A stretch of DNA of 64,000 nucleotides from Caulobacter hibisci (GCF_016135805.1 NZ_JADWOX010000005.1:219017-283016); one strand, 5' to 3'; counted from the first letter of the stretch, positions 18,555 through 28,589 are shown. A program made the numbers and translations. Notes: a model not told the origin generated them from the letters alone.

Positions 18555-19937
18555 TTAGGCGGCGGCGCCCACGCCACCCTGCGGCGGCGGGACGCTGACG
18601 CCAGCGTCGCCGTATTCCTTGAGCTTGTTGCGCAGGGTGCGGATCGAGATGCCCAGGATGTTGGCCGCGTGGGTGCGGTTGCCTAGGCAGTGCTCCAGGG
18701 TGTCGATGATCAGGGTCTGCTCCATCTCGGCGACCGTCTGGCCGACGAAATTGCGCGTCGCCGCCGAGGCCACGGCCTCGGCCGCCGCCATCGAGGCGCC
18801 GCGGGCCACGGCCGCATCCGGCGCGGGGGCCAGGGGCTGGCCGTCCGGCAGGCGGATAGCGAATTCCTCGATCTCCGGGCCGGTCGACAGCAGCACCGCG
18901 CGGTGCATGGCGTTTTCCAGCTCGCGGACGTTACCCGGCCAGCGGTGGGCGATCAGGCGGCGCTTGGCCTCGGCCGAGATCGACTTCAGGTCGATGCCGT
19001 TGGCGGCCGAGTACTTCTTCACGAAGTGCTCGCACAGATTCAGGATGTCGCCCGGGCGCTCGCGCAGGGGCGGCAGGGCCAGGTTCACGACGTTCAGGCG
19101 GTAGAGCAGGTCTTCGCGGAACACGCCTTCCTTGACCGCATCGACGAGGTTGCGGTTGCTGGTGGCGAGGATGCGGATGTCGACCTTGACCGGCTTGGTG
19201 CCGCCGACGCGGTCGATCTCGCGCTCCTGGATGGCGCGCAGCAGCTTGGCCTGCAGGCGCACGTCCATTTCGCTGATTTCGTCCAGCAGCAGGGTGCCGC
19301 CGTTGGCTTCCTCGAACTTGCCGATGCGGCGCGCCAGGGCGCCGGTGAAGGCCCCCTTCTCGTGGCCGAACAGCTCGCTTTCCAGCAGGTTCTCGGGGAT
19401 GGCGGCGCAGTTGACGCTGATGAACGGCGCCTTGGCCCGACGCGACTTGGCGTGGACGTGGCGGGCCATCACTTCCTTACCCGAGCCGCTTTCGCCGGTG
19501 ATCAGGATCGAGGCGTCGGACGGCGCGACCTGGTCGGCCAGCTTGATCACCTGCTCCATGTTCGGGTCGCGGGCGATCATCGGGCGGTTGTCGTCGGTCA
19601 CCGCGGCCAGGACGGCGGCGATCAGCTCTGCGTCCGGCGGCAGCGGGATGAATTCCTTGGCCCCGGCCTTGATGGCGGCGGCGGCGCGCATCGGGTCGGC
19701 GTCGACGCCGCAGGCCACGACCGGCACCCGGATGCGCTCGCTCTCGTTGGCTAGGATCAGGCCGGCGATGTCGAGGCCGTAGTCGACCATCATCAGGTCG
19801 GCGCCCTGCCCCGCCCGCAGCGCGTTGGTCGCCTGCTCCGTGGTCTCGACGTGCGAGACCTTGGCCCCCGCGTTCATCGCCATCTTCACGGCGACCGAGA
19901 GCTGACCGTTCAGTTTACCAACGACCAAGAGGCGCAT
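18555..19937 (-). CDS. flbD: Sigma-54-dependent flagellar regulator FlbD
   Basis: This 460-residue NtrC-type activator has a receiver-like domain (1-120), AAA+ domain (about 140-365) and Fis-type HTH (430-450, ANILGISIRTLRNKL). The AAA+ part has GESGSGKE (Walker A), the GAFTGA sigma-54 contact loop and LLDEIS. The receiver is degenerate: the N-terminal acidic pair is replaced by VVGKLNG and the conserved lysine region reads FIPLPP, although an aspartate remains at D52. In C. crescentus FlbD activates late (class III/IV) flagellar promoters and represses fliF, and it depends on FliX. It lies after fliN in the fliF operon. Confidence 0.96.
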   Translation of the reverse strand: MRLLVVGKLNGQLSVAVKMAMNAGAKVSHVETTEQATNALRAGQGADLMMVDYGLDIAGLILANESERIRVPVVACGVDADPMRAAAAIKAGAKEFIPLPPDAELIAAVLAAVTDDNRPMIARDPNMEQVIKLADQVAPSDASILITGESGSGKEVMARHVHAKSRRAKAPFISVNCAAIPENLLESELFGHEKGAFTGALARRIGKFEEANGGTLLLDEISEMDVRLQAKLLRAIQEREIDRVGGTKPVKVDIRILATSNRNLVDAVKEGVFREDLLYRLNVVNLALPPLRERPGDILNLCEHFVKKYSAANGIDLKSISAEAKRRLIAHRWPGNVRELENAMHRAVLLSTGPEIEEFAIRLPDGQPLAPAPDAAVARGASMAAAEAVASAATRNFVGQTVAEMEQTLIIDTLEHCLGNRTHAANILGISIRTLRNKLKEYGDAGVSVPPPQGGVGAAA

Positions 19938-20031
19938 TGTCTTGTCTCCGGGCGGCCCTTCCGGACCGATCTTCTACTGCTTCGCCCTGTTTTCGAAGGG
20001 CGCGGACTACGAGGGACTTCGAAACCGGGGC

Positions 20032-20364
20032 TTAGCCCGCGGCGTCGCCGTCCTTGATGATTTCCGTCATGGTCACCCCCAGGCGCTCGTCGACGACGAC
20101 GACCTCGCCCCGGGCGACCAAGCGGTTGTTGACGTAGATGTCGATCGCCTCGCCGACCTTGCGGTCGAGCTCGAGGATCGAGCCGGCCTGCAGCTGCAGC
20201 AGCTGCGCCACCGACATGTTGGAGCGGCCGAGCACGGCCGAGATGTTGACGGGAACGTCGAACACCGGGGCCAGGTCGGAAGCGATCTTGTCGCTCAGCT
20301 CGACCGGGATCTCCGAGGCCAGCATGCCGCCGTTGAAGTCGTTCAGGGTGAGGTCGTCGGACAT
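20032..20364 (-). CDS. fliN: Flagellar motor switch protein FliN
   Basis: This 110-residue C-ring protein is made largely of the SpoA/FliN domain: VNISAVLGRSNMSVAQLLQL, LDRKVGEAIDIYVNNRLVARG and VVVDERLGVTMTEI. It would set rotor direction with FliG and FliM and bind FliH during export. Its start is 5 bases from the fliH stop. A 94-base gap separates it from flbD. Confidence 0.95.
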   Translation of the reverse strand: MSDDLTLNDFNGGMLASEIPVELSDKIASDLAPVFDVPVNISAVLGRSNMSVAQLLQLQAGSILELDRKVGEAIDIYVNNRLVARGEVVVVDERLGVTMTEIIKDGDAAG

Positions 20365-20369
20365 GGCGG

Positions 20370-21020
20370 TCAGCCTTCGCTAGGAAGCAGGGGTTCGGCA
20401 TGGAGCCCTTCGGCCGCGATGGCGGCTTCCAGGGCCTGGGCGACGCGTTGCGCCGCCTCGTCCGGATTGAATTCCGCCCGGCCGTCGCCCCAGTCGAGGA
20501 CGAAGGCGGCGGGCGGCTGGGCCGGATCGGCCCGGGCGACGATCGCGCCTGGGAAGCCGACGGCGTGGGCGGTCTGTTCCAGGGCGGCCTGGGTGCGCTC
20601 GACCAGATGCGGCGCGACCCGGACCGAAAGCTTGGGCGAGGCCTCGACCTCGCGGGCCAGGGCCAGCAACGCCGCCGAAGCCGGGGCCTCGGGGAACTGG
20701 TCCAGGGCCGCGTCGGCGATCTTGTTGGCGCAGGCCAGGGCCAGGCGCGCCGAGCTTTCGCGGTGCTCGTGGGCGACGGCGGCCAGGGTCGACATCGCGC
20801 CGTGCACGGCATGGGCGATGGCGTTCATGGCCTGGGCGGCTTCCTGCTCGGCGCGGGCCACGGCCGAACGCTCGCCCTGGGCGAAGGCCTCGGCCTTGGC
20901 TTCCTCGAGCTCTTCCGGCGTGAAGCTCTTCTTCACCTTGGGAGCCTCGTAGGCCACCCCGCCACGGTCGTCGAAGACCGTGTCGAAGGCGAAGCGCTGA
21001 TAGTGGGTTCCGTTGGTCAT
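20370..21020 (-). CDS. fliH: Flagellar assembly protein FliH (FlbE)
   Basis: This 216-residue protein's position between fliG and fliN matches C. crescentus flbE, the FliH equivalent that controls the export ATPase FliI. Residues 35-75 form an Ala/Glu-rich helix ([20 protein letters not shown]), followed by a long helical region and a C-terminal alpha/beta part ([29 protein letters not shown]). Sequence divergence is normal for FliH. It is 10 bases from fliG and 5 from fliN. Assignment rests mostly on synteny and length. Confidence 0.85.
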   Translation of the reverse strand: MTNGTHYQRFAFDTVFDDRGGVAYEAPKVKKSFTPEELEEAKAEAFAQGERSAVARAEQEAAQAMNAIAHAVHGAMSTLAAVAHEHRESSARLALACANKIADAALDQFPEAPASAALLALAREVEASPKLSVRVAPHLVERTQAALEQTAHAVGFPGAIVARADPAQPPAAFVLDWGDGRAEFNPDEAAQRVAQALEAAIAAEGLHAEPLLPSEG

Positions 21021-21030
21021 CGCGCGCGCC

Positions 21031-22047
21031 TCAGTAAATCAGTTCGTCGTCGGTGCCGGAGCCGACCAGCATGATCTCGCCCTTGGCGGCGAGGTCCTTG
21101 GCGATCTGCACCATGGCGACCTGGGCCTGGTCGACGTCCTTCAGACGCACCGGGCCCATGCTTTCCATGTCTTCGCGCATGATCTTCGAGGCGCGTTCGG
21201 ACATGTTGGAGAAGAACATCTCGCGCAGCTTGTCCGAGGCGCCCTTCAGCGCCAGGCCCAGTTGCTCCTTGCCGGTGGCGCGCAGCAGGGTCTGCACGCC
21301 GCCCGGATCCAGCTTCGACAGATCCTCGAACACGAACATCAGGGCCCGGATGCGCTCGGCCGCCTCGCGGTTGCGCTCTTCCAGGGCCGCGATGAAGCGG
21401 GCTTCGGTCTGGCGATCGAAGTTGTTGAAGATCTCGGCCATCATCTCGTGGCTGTCGCGCTTGGAGGTGCGCGCCAGGTTCGACATGAACTCGATCCGCA
21501 GGGTCTGCTCGATCTTGTCGAGGATCTCGCGCTGCACGGGCTCCATGCGCAGCATGCGGGTGACGCACTCCAGCGCGAAGTCTTCCGGCAGGCAGGCCAG
21601 GACGCGGGCGGCGTGGTCACTCTTCACCTTCGACAGCACGACGGCGACGGTCTGCGGATATTCGTTCTTCAGGTAGTTGGCGAGCACGGCCTCGTTCACG
21701 TTGCCGAGCTTGTCCCACATGGTGCGACCCGCCGGACCGCGGATCTCCTCCATCAGGGCGTCGACCTTCTCGGGCGGCATGAACGACTGCAGCAGGCGCT
21801 GCGTCTGCTCGTACGAGCCCATGATCGCGCCGGTCGAGCTCATGCCCGAAACGAACTCGACCAGCAGTTCTTCAACCACCGACGACGAGACCGTGCCCAG
21901 GCTGGCCATGGCCTGGGAGACTTCCTTGATCTCCTCGTCGTCCAGAGCTTCCCAGATCCTGGTGTGCTCTTCGCCCAGGGCGAGCAGGACGATGGCGGCC
22001 TTTTCGGGCCCGGCCAGCTTGGAGATGTCGTTGACGGCGGCTTTCAT
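21031..22047 (-). CDS. fliG: Flagellar motor switch protein FliG
   Basis: This 338-residue C-ring protein transmits torque from the stators. N-terminal MS-ring-binding domain: [16 protein letters not shown]. Middle domain: [14 protein letters not shown]-terminal domain: [20 protein letters not shown], with charged residues for stator contact. Length is normal. It is 4 bases downstream of fliF and 10 bases upstream of fliH in the same operon. Confidence 0.97.
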   Translation of the reverse strand: MKAAVNDISKLAGPEKAAIVLLALGEEHTRIWEALDDEEIKEVSQAMASLGTVSSSVVEELLVEFVSGMSSTGAIMGSYEQTQRLLQSFMPPEKVDALMEEIRGPAGRTMWDKLGNVNEAVLANYLKNEYPQTVAVVLSKVKSDHAARVLACLPEDFALECVTRMLRMEPVQREILDKIEQTLRIEFMSNLARTSKRDSHEMMAEIFNNFDRQTEARFIAALEERNREAAERIRALMFVFEDLSKLDPGGVQTLLRATGKEQLGLALKGASDKLREMFFSNMSERASKIMREDMESMGPVRLKDVDQAQVAMVQIAKDLAAKGEIMLVGSGTDDELIY

Positions 22048-22051
22048 TCCG

Positions 22052-23710
22052 TCACTCCGACTCGTGCAGCCAGTTGCGCAGGATCGCGACCGACTCTTCA
22101 GGGTGGCGCTCGACGAACTCCGAGACGCGCTTGATCGAGGACGCCTTAACCTGGCCTTCGATCTTGGCGATGTCGATACGCTGGTCGATGTCCGAGGTCG
22201 GGCCGGCGATGGCGATCGGCTCGCCCGACTGGTCGATCACGACCTGCTGGGTGCTGCCGTCCGACAGGGTGACCATGCGCGTCACCTGGCCCTCGTGGCC
22301 CAGGGCCATCTGGATCGGATGCGAACCGCCGGGCTGGCTCAGGCTCTTCAGGAACGGACGGACCGCGAACAGCAGGATCAGCAGGGCGACGATCGCCAGC
22401 ACGCCGATCTCGGCCACGCGCATCAGGTCGTTCTTGTCGAAGCCCGACATCAGGCCCGGCTCGGTCAGGCCCTGGTCCTCGGCGGTCGGGAAGCGGATGT
22501 TGGTCACCTTGACCTGGTCGCCGCGGGCGGCGTCGTAGCCGATGGCGGTCTTCACCAGCTCTTCGATCTGCTGGATTTCCTCGGCGGTGCGCGGGGTGTA
22601 GGCGCCCGACTTGCCGTCCTTGCCCGGAGCGGCGGTGGCGCCGTCCACGGCAACGGCCACGGCGACCTTCTTCATGGCGCCCGGCTCGGTGACCTCGGTG
22701 CGGACCGACTCGGAAATCTCGTAGTTGGTCGTGGTCTCGTTGCCGCCCGAGCTGGAGCCGACCGGCTGGCCGGCGCCGGCCTGGCCGCCGGGGATGTTCT
22801 GGGTGGCGGTGACGCCGCTGTTGTCTTCGTTCTTGGTCTCGGAGCTGTTGTTGGCGCTCGTGCTTTCCGAGCGAACGACCTGGCCGTCCGGATCGAACTT
22901 CTTTTCCTGGGTGGTGACGCGGTTCAGGTCGAGGTCGGCGGTGACCGTGACGCGGGCCTTGCCCGGACCCAGGACGCCATCCAGCATGTCCTTGACGCTC
23001 TTGGCGATGCGGGCTTCGGCTTCCGACTTGCGGTCCTGGGCCAGCTTGCCGGCCAGGCTCTCGTCGCCGCCGGCCGACAGGGTCTTGCCGCGCTCGTCGA
23101 TCACGTTGACGCGCTCGCCCTTCATGCCCGGGACCGAGCCGGCGATCAGGTTCTGGACGGCGGCGACCATCTCGGAGGACGGTTCGCGGCCGGCGGTGCC
23201 AATGGTGACGGCGGCCGAGGGTTGCTCGGCGTCTTCCTCGAACAGCTGACGCTTGGGCAGCACCAGGTGGACGCGGACGTCGCGGACGCCCTGCCAGCCG
23301 CGGATGGTGCGCTCCAGCTCGCCCTGCAGGGCGCGCTGGCGGTTCAGCTGCTGGACGAAGTCGGTCTGGCCGATGGCGTTGGAATTGTCGAAGATCTCGT
23401 AGCCGATCGAGCCCGAGGTCACGAGACCCTTGCCCGAAACCAGCAGGCGGGCCGAATTGACCTTGTCGCGGGCGACCATGATGGTCGAGCCGTCGCCCTT
23501 GGTCTCGTACTTGATGCCGGCCTGGTCCAGCGCCTGAGTGACCGACGAGGCTTCCTTGAGGTCGAGGTTGGAATAGAGCAGCTCGCTCGGCTGCTTGCCC
23601 AGCATCATGACGACCGCGGCCAGCACGGCGATCGAGCCGACGGCGACGCCCGCCAGGGCGGCCAGCCGGCCAACGCCGAACCTCTGAATCGCGCTCAGGA
23701 ATTTATCCAC
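22052..23710 (-). CDS. fliF: Flagellar MS-ring protein FliF
   Basis: This 552-residue protein forms the MS ring, the first flagellar structure assembled. Two membrane segments are visible: residues 15-36 ([20 protein letters not shown]) and near the C-terminus ([17 protein letters not shown]). The periplasmic part includes [16 protein letters not shown] and [15 protein letters not shown]. The cytoplasmic tail ([13 protein letters not shown]) binds FliG. It heads fliF-fliG-fliH-fliN-flbD. In C. crescentus this operon is a class II unit switched on by CtrA; a matching TTAA pair lies about 91-105 bases upstream. Confidence 0.97.
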   Translation of the reverse strand: MDKFLSAIQRFGVGRLAALAGVAVGSIAVLAAVVMMLGKQPSELLYSNLDLKEASSVTQALDQAGIKYETKGDGSTIMVARDKVNSARLLVSGKGLVTSGSIGYEIFDNSNAIGQTDFVQQLNRQRALQGELERTIRGWQGVRDVRVHLVLPKRQLFEEDAEQPSAAVTIGTAGREPSSEMVAAVQNLIAGSVPGMKGERVNVIDERGKTLSAGGDESLAGKLAQDRKSEAEARIAKSVKDMLDGVLGPGKARVTVTADLDLNRVTTQEKKFDPDGQVVRSESTSANNSSETKNEDNSGVTATQNIPGGQAGAGQPVGSSSGGNETTTNYEISESVRTEVTEPGAMKKVAVAVAVDGATAAPGKDGKSGAYTPRTAEEIQQIEELVKTAIGYDAARGDQVKVTNIRFPTAEDQGLTEPGLMSGFDKNDLMRVAEIGVLAIVALLILLFAVRPFLKSLSQPGGSHPIQMALGHEGQVTRMVTLSDGSTQQVVIDQSGEPIAIAGPTSDIDQRIDIAKIEGQVKASSIKRVSEFVERHPEESVAILRNWLHESE

Positions 23711-23800
23711 TGGGCCTGTCCCTCAAACCGCGTCCTAACGGGGCGCAAACGAGACAGACCGGAGCCCGCCGTCGCTAGGCAGGATTTACCCAGTCGATGG

Positions 23801-23815
23801 TTAACGCGGACTTTA
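23801..23815 (-). promoter_or_regulatory. Candidate CtrA site in the fliF promoter region
   Basis: On the minus strand TAAA-GTCCGCG-TTAA (followed by CC) fits the CtrA pattern TTAA-N7-TTAA with one mismatch. It lies about 91-105 bases before the fliF start. C. crescentus fliF is known to be CtrA-dependent. The exact promoter boxes are not clear here. Confidence 0.5.
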
Positions 23816-23946
23816 GATTTGGGGCCGGACGAAGTTGGCGAAGGCGCCAAATGGTCGCGGCCGCGCCCTTGGGGGCGCGGCCGCTGGCCAGACCGTTCGG
23901 GCGCTTTCGGAGCATAACTCCTCGCGCCCGCTTAGTTCTGCACGCG

Positions 23947-24228
23947 TTACCGGTACTGCTGGAGCCGAGTGGTCCGCAGTCCCGCCAGGCCGTGGCGATC
24001 GATCGACTGCTGCCAGCTGAGGAACTCGTCGTTCGTCAACTTGTAGCGATCGCACGCCTCGTCGAGCGAGAGGAGACCACCGCGAACGGCGGCCACCACC
24101 TCGGCCTTGCGCCGGATCACCCAACGCTGGGTTTCCGGGGGCGGTAGATCCGACAGGGTAAGAGGCGCACCGGTCGGACCGATGACGTACTTTTCACCCC
24201 GGCTGTTCGTGCGCTGCTGCTGCAACAT
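23947..24228 (-). CDS. sciP: CtrA inhibitor SciP (DUF1153)
   Basis: This 93-residue helix-turn-helix protein matches SciP, the small CtrA inhibitory protein of Caulobacter. Conserved stretches are RGEKYVIGPTGAPLTL, RWVIRRKAEVVAAVRGGL, SLDEACDRYKLTNDEFLSW and SIDRHGLAGLR. SciP binds CtrA at promoters and blocks polymerase recruitment, limiting CtrA targets such as flagellar genes to the right cell-cycle stage. The start at 24228 gives the C. crescentus length; a 7-codon longer frame to 24249 is possible. It sits between flgE and fliF on the same strand, with 168 and 236 bases of non-coding DNA on either side, so it likely has its own promoter. Confidence 0.93.
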   Translation of the reverse strand: MLQQQRTNSRGEKYVIGPTGAPLTLSDLPPPETQRWVIRRKAEVVAAVRGGLLSLDEACDRYKLTNDEFLSWQQSIDRHGLAGLRTTRLQQYR

Positions 24229-24373
24229 GGCTTTACGCCTTTCCCACAACCATCACTGTTGACGAGGAATATAGGCGCCGGGAAATAACAGCGGCTTAAT
24301 TCCAATAGTAAAGAAAGACCTAAACATGGGACTTTCTCCTGCCATCAGAGTGTCTCGATGTGAAACACCCTGA

Positions 24374-24387
24374 TTAAGACCAGTTAA
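24374..24387 (-). promoter_or_regulatory. TTAA-N6-TTAA pair upstream of sciP
   Basis: TTAAGACCAGTTAA holds two CtrA half-site cores, but spaced by 6 bases rather than 7. It lies about 146-160 bases upstream of sciP and just past the flgE stop. An imperfect hairpin (24347-24371, 8 of 10 pairs) lies next to it. A CtrA site or a flgE 3' element are both possible. Confidence 0.3.
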
Positions 24388-24396
24388 TACCTATGA

Positions 24397-26076
24397 TCAG
24401 CGCTTAATGCTCAGAAGTTCTTCCAGCATCTGATCAGCGGTGGTGATGATTTTCGACGAGGCCGAGTACGCACGCTGCGTAGTGATCAGCCCGGTGAATT
24501 CAGTCGACAGGTCGACGGTCGAAGCTTCCAGCGTCGACGGAGCCAGAGAACCGGCGCCGCCAGAGCCCGGGGTCTTCAGGCTATAGGTGCCGCTTTCGTT
24601 GGTGACGCGATAAGCGTTGCCGTTGACGCCCTTCAGGCCGTTCGGATTCGAGAAGGTGGCGACGGCGACCTGGGCGATGCGGCGGGTGACGCCGTTGTCG
24701 AAGATGGCCGAGACGTAGCCATCCTCGTCGACCTCGATGTTGGTCAGGTTGCCGAACGCCGTACCGTTGGTGTTCACCGACTGCACGACCGACTGGCTGT
24801 TGTACTGGGTCAGGCCGCCGGCGGCGTTGGCCAGGTCGATCTGCACCGACTGGCTGTCGATGCCGAGGCTGTCGGCCCAGCGGGGGCCGCCGCCGGTGGC
24901 GGTCGGATCCGAGGCCGCGACGGTGATCGAGGTCGGATCGGTGCCGCCGAACAGGTTGCCGACCGAAGACAGCTTGCCGTCGGTGGTGAAGGTGATCTTG
25001 CCCGAGCTGATCAGACCGTTGGCGTTGTTGTCCAGGTCGCCCGGCTTGGCGCGCAGTTCGGCGTACCACTCGTTCGGGCCGGGGCCCTTGAGCAGCGACA
25101 GGGTGACATTGCGCTGGCCGCCCTTGGAGTCCGAGATCGGAACCTGGATCTCGAAGTCCGGCTTCACGCCGGTGGTGCTGTCGAGCGCGTAGTCCGACAT
25201 CGAGTTGCTGGTCGGGTCATAGACGCCGCCGGCCGCCACTTCGGTCTTGGTGTTGACGCCCAGCGAGGCGAAGGAAACCGTCGTGCCGCCGCCGATGCCG
25301 ATGGCCGCCGACGGGGTCGTCGTGCCGCTCGGGGTGTAGGTGGTCAGGGCGCCGGTGGTCGGGTCGTAGGCGGCCGTGCCGGTCGAGACCAGGTTCGTGC
25401 CTTCGTACAGCTTGACGTCATAGGTGTCGCCCGCGCCCGTCGGGGAATAGGCGACCGTGTAGTTGTGCGAGGCGCCGGCGCTGTCGGTCACAGTCTTGAC
25501 GCCCGTGGTGAAGCTGGCCGAGGCCGAGACCGGCTGTTCCGACCGCAGGTTGGCGTTGACGCCGACGCGGGTGGTCTTCTCGGCGGTGCCGCCGACGCTG
25601 CCGACGTTGATCGACGACAGCTGGGTCAGGTCCGACGGGTCGGGCGTGATGGAGCCGGTGACCGGATCGGCCAGCCAGCCCTGCAGGTACAGGCCGGCGT
25701 CGTTCTTCAGATAGCCCAGGTTGTCCAGCTGGAACGAACCGGCGCGGGTGAACGAGCGGGTGTCGGTGGCGGTCAGGCCTTCCGGCTTCTCGGTGGCGAC
25801 GAAGAAGCCCGAACCCGAGATCGACAGATCGAGGTTCGAGGTCGTCGACTGGGTCAGGCCCTGCTGGCTGATGAACTGGTGCGTCAGCGCCTTGACGCCG
25901 CCGGCGCTGTAGGTGCTGTTCTTGCTCTGCGAGGTGACCAGGGTCGAGAAGTTGGCCGACGACCGCTTGTAGCCGACGGTGTTGACGTTGGCGATGTTGT
26001 CCGAGATCGCGGCCAGGGCCGACGAGTTGGCGACCAGGCCGGAGACGCCGGCGAGCATGGCGCTGTTGATGGACAT
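24397..26076 (-). CDS. flgE: Flagellar hook protein FlgE
   Basis: This 559-residue hook subunit begins with the rod/hook signature MSINSAMLAGVSGLVANSSA followed by ISDNIANVNTVGYKRS. It ends with the matching C-terminal helix EFTGLITTQRAYSASSKIITTADQMLEELL. The central variable region is rich in Thr, Gly and Ser. The long size is like the Caulobacter hook protein. It is last in fliK-flgD-flgE and is exported by the flagellar system without a cleaved signal. A 138-base gap from flgD may hold a local signal for high expression; no clear promoter is seen there. Confidence 0.97.
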   Translation of the reverse strand: MSINSAMLAGVSGLVANSSALAAISDNIANVNTVGYKRSSANFSTLVTSQSKNSTYSAGGVKALTHQFISQQGLTQSTTSNLDLSISGSGFFVATEKPEGLTATDTRSFTRAGSFQLDNLGYLKNDAGLYLQGWLADPVTGSITPDPSDLTQLSSINVGSVGGTAEKTTRVGVNANLRSEQPVSASASFTTGVKTVTDSAGASHNYTVAYSPTGAGDTYDVKLYEGTNLVSTGTAAYDPTTGALTTYTPSGTTTPSAAIGIGGGTTVSFASLGVNTKTEVAAGGVYDPTSNSMSDYALDSTTGVKPDFEIQVPISDSKGGQRNVTLSLLKGPGPNEWYAELRAKPGDLDNNANGLISSGKITFTTDGKLSSVGNLFGGTDPTSITVAASDPTATGGGPRWADSLGIDSQSVQIDLANAAGGLTQYNSQSVVQSVNTNGTAFGNLTNIEVDEDGYVSAIFDNGVTRRIAQVAVATFSNPNGLKGVNGNAYRVTNESGTYSLKTPGSGGAGSLAPSTLEASTVDLSTEFTGLITTQRAYSASSKIITTADQMLEELLSIKR

Positions 26077-26214
26077 GACTGAATTCCTGCTCGTGAAGAG
26101 TTGTTGGCGAGGGGTTCAGCGCTGTTTGCGTTTGGGTCCGGAGGGCCGCTCGGGCTGGGGGACCGCGTCGGCGTCTTTCTAACGCCCGGTTCATTCGGTG
26201 GAGGCCGGCGGGGC

Positions 26215-26910
26215 CTAGCTGGTGGTGGTCGTGGTCGCCGGCGGGTTGGTGACGCCGATCACCGACGAGATCGGGACCTTGACGCCGTTGATGGTGACCA
26301 TGTTCTGGCCGCTCTCGTTGGTCACCGCGGTCACGATGCCTTCGATCCGGCCCTTGGAGCTGGTGGTGATGTTGGCCCCGTCCGCGTTGATGGCGGTGAT
26401 CTTCAGGGTGTATTCGCCCCCCTCGGCCTGGGCGGTGCCGTTGTCGGCCTTGCCGTCCCAGGAGAAGGTGTGGTCGCCCTTGGACATGTCGTCCGGGTAC
26501 TTGGTGGCGATGGTCTCGCCGTACTTGTCGAGGACCTCGATCTTCACCGAGGTGCCGGCCTGGGCCTGGGTGTAGCTCCAGTCGGCCTTGCCGTTCTTGA
26601 TGGTGGCCTTGGTGGTCTCGGCGGTGGCCAGCTTGTCCATCATGTTGAGGGCGTTGGTCAGGCCGCCGTCGTTCATGCCGACCAGGGCCGCCAGCAGGTC
26701 GTTGGTGACCAGCTGCTGCTCGACGCCGGTCATCTGCACGATCTGGCCGGTGAACTCGTTGGAATCCATCGGCGACAACGGATCCTGGTTCTTCATCTGC
26801 GTGGTCAGCAGCTTCAGGAACGTCTCCTCGCTGCTGGCGAGTTGGTTCCTGGAGTTGTTGATCTTGTCGAGCACCGAAGTGCTGCTGGACGTCGCGGTCG
26901 TCGTGGCCAT
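26215..26910 (-). CDS. flgD: Flagellar hook assembly (cap) protein FlgD
   Basis: This 231-residue hook cap protein has the N-terminal conserved part ETFLKLLTTQMKNQDPLSPMDSNEFT at residues 29-54. It then carries a FlgD Ig-like/tudor C-terminal part (DKYGETIATKYPDDMSKGDHTFSWDGKA and KITAINADG). It is required for hook polymerisation. It starts 11 bases after fliK. Confidence 0.96.
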   Translation of the reverse strand: MATTTATSSSTSVLDKINNSRNQLASSEETFLKLLTTQMKNQDPLSPMDSNEFTGQIVQMTGVEQQLVTNDLLAALVGMNDGGLTNALNMMDKLATAETTKATIKNGKADWSYTQAQAGTSVKIEVLDKYGETIATKYPDDMSKGDHTFSWDGKADNGTAQAEGGEYTLKITAINADGANITTSSKGRIEGIVTAVTNESGQNMVTINGVKVPISSVIGVTNPPATTTTTS

Positions 26911-26921
26911 GACGCTTGCTC

Positions 26922-28589
26922 CTAGATTTTGACGTCGACGCCGCTGGCTTCCGCGAGGCGGTAGCCAGGGATCAGCGACGAAGCCGAAACGGTGGGGATG
27001 TCCTCGACGGCGGCGCCCGCGAAGGCGCGACCGGCGAAGGCGCGGCGGCCGTTCTCGCCGCCCTGGAAGTCGAAGAAGGCGTTCTGCTGCTGGCTCTGGC
27101 CGCCGTTGCCGCCCTGGCTCGACACGTCGAACTTCAGGGCGTTGTCGGCGACGTCGAAGCCGGCCTGGCTCAGGGCCTGGCGCAGTTCGCTGGCGCGGTT
27201 GCGCAGGTCGTTGGCGGCCTGCGGATTGTCGAAGGCCAGGGTCGCGGTCAGCTTGCCCTCGGCGCCGATGCGCACCTGCACGTCGACCTTGCCCAGGCCT
27301 TCCGGCGTCAGGACGATGTCGAAGCGGGTCGACTTGGCGTCGAGCTTCTTGCTGATCTCGGCCGACAGGGCCGCGACGGTCTCGGGCGAGCCGCGGACCA
27401 GGGTCTCGGCCGGCGCCTGGGCGGTCGAGGCGGCCTGGGCCTGCAGGGTCGGAGTGAAGGTCGCCTCGGCCTTGACGGCCGGAGCGTCGGTCGGAACGGC
27501 GTCGGCGGCCATCTGGGCGAAGGCTTCGTCGCCCTTGTCGCCGCCGCTGTTGGTGGCGGCGTCGTTGGCGGCCTGGTCGGCGGCCACGGCCTGCGGCGTG
27601 ACCACGGCCTCGCCCTTGGCGGCGACCTCGGTCTTGGCGGCCTGCGGAGCGACGGGCGCGGCCTCGGCCGGCTTGGCGGCCTGGGCCTGGACCTGCGTGG
27701 CCGCGGCGGGAACTTCGGTGGCGGCCACGGCTTCCGGCGCGACCGGAGCGGCCTCGTCGCCGGCGGTCTGCACGCCGGTCAGGCTGACGATCTCGTCGCC
27801 GAGGCCAGCGTCGGTCGGCTGGGCGGCGACGTCGGCGGCCTTGGCCTTGTCGGTGGAGGCGGTCTGGGCGGAGGCCAGCTTGGCAAGCTTGGTCAGGTCG
27901 GCCGCGACCGGCGCGTCCGCGGCCTGCGGCAGGGCCTCGAGGGCCGAAAGATCGGCGGCCGCGGTCGCCGCGGCGTCGGCCTGGGCCGTAGCTTGAGCCG
28001 CAGCCTGTGCGGTCGAGGCGGCGGCCTCGCCCGTCAGGTCGGCGGTCAGGTCGGCGGCGGCGCCCACGGCCTGGGCCGCGGCGGCGAGCGGGGCGGCGCC
28101 GGCCAGCTTGGCGGCGTCGGAAACGATGTCGGCGGCGTCGCCCACCAGGTCGGCGGCCTTGCTCACCAGACCCGCGGCCGAACCGGCCTCGGTGGAGGCG
28201 ACGGCGTCTTCGGCCTTGGCCGGAGCAACCGGTTGATCCTGTTGGACGGACATGGCCGCGACGATGGCGGCGCCGGCCTGGGCGGCGGCGTCCTTGTCCG
28301 ACACGGACGCGTCGTCCTTGTCGGCGGCTTTATCGGCGACAGAGGCGGTGGCGTCGGTCTTGTCCGAGACCTTGGCGTCGGCGTCGTCCGAAGAGTTGGC
28401 GTCGGCCTTGGCGACGGTCTTGGCCTGAGCCTTGCCCGAAGCGGCCGGGCGAGCGGCCGGCTGGTCCTGCGTCGTCTCTTCATTGGCCGCCAGCAGCGCG
28501 CCGAAAGCGTCGCCCGAAGCGTCGGTCGACGCGAAGGCGCCGCCCTGGGCGGGCGTCGGAAGCGGAAGGGAGGCGGCGATCGCGGTCAT
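26922..28589 (-). CDS. fliK: Flagellar hook-length control protein FliK
   Basis: This 555-residue secreted ruler protein has a very Ala/Asp/Thr-rich, low-complexity N-terminal region of about 400 residues. The conserved FliK C-terminal domain follows (RFDIVLTPEGLGKVDVQVRI, then ATLAFDNPQAANDLRNRASEL and ALSQAGFDVADNALKFDV). This is the expected order for a molecular tape plus substrate-switch domain. The repetitive composition creates a long open frame on the opposite strand that is not a gene. It heads the fliK-flgD-flgE unit behind a sigma-54 promoter at 28655-28671. Confidence 0.92.
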   Translation of the reverse strand: MTAIAASLPLPTPAQGGAFASTDASGDAFGALLAANEETTQDQPAARPAASGKAQAKTVAKADANSSDDADAKVSDKTDATASVADKAADKDDASVSDKDAAAQAGAAIVAAMSVQQDQPVAPAKAEDAVASTEAGSAAGLVSKAADLVGDAADIVSDAAKLAGAAPLAAAAQAVGAAADLTADLTGEAAASTAQAAAQATAQADAAATAAADLSALEALPQAADAPVAADLTKLAKLASAQTASTDKAKAADVAAQPTDAGLGDEIVSLTGVQTAGDEAAPVAPEAVAATEVPAAATQVQAQAAKPAEAAPVAPQAAKTEVAAKGEAVVTPQAVAADQAANDAATNSGGDKGDEAFAQMAADAVPTDAPAVKAEATFTPTLQAQAASTAQAPAETLVRGSPETVAALSAEISKKLDAKSTRFDIVLTPEGLGKVDVQVRIGAEGKLTATLAFDNPQAANDLRNRASELRQALSQAGFDVADNALKFDVSSQGGNGGQSQQQNAFFDFQGGENGRRAFAGRAFAGAAVEDIPTVSASSLIPGYRLAEASGVDVKI

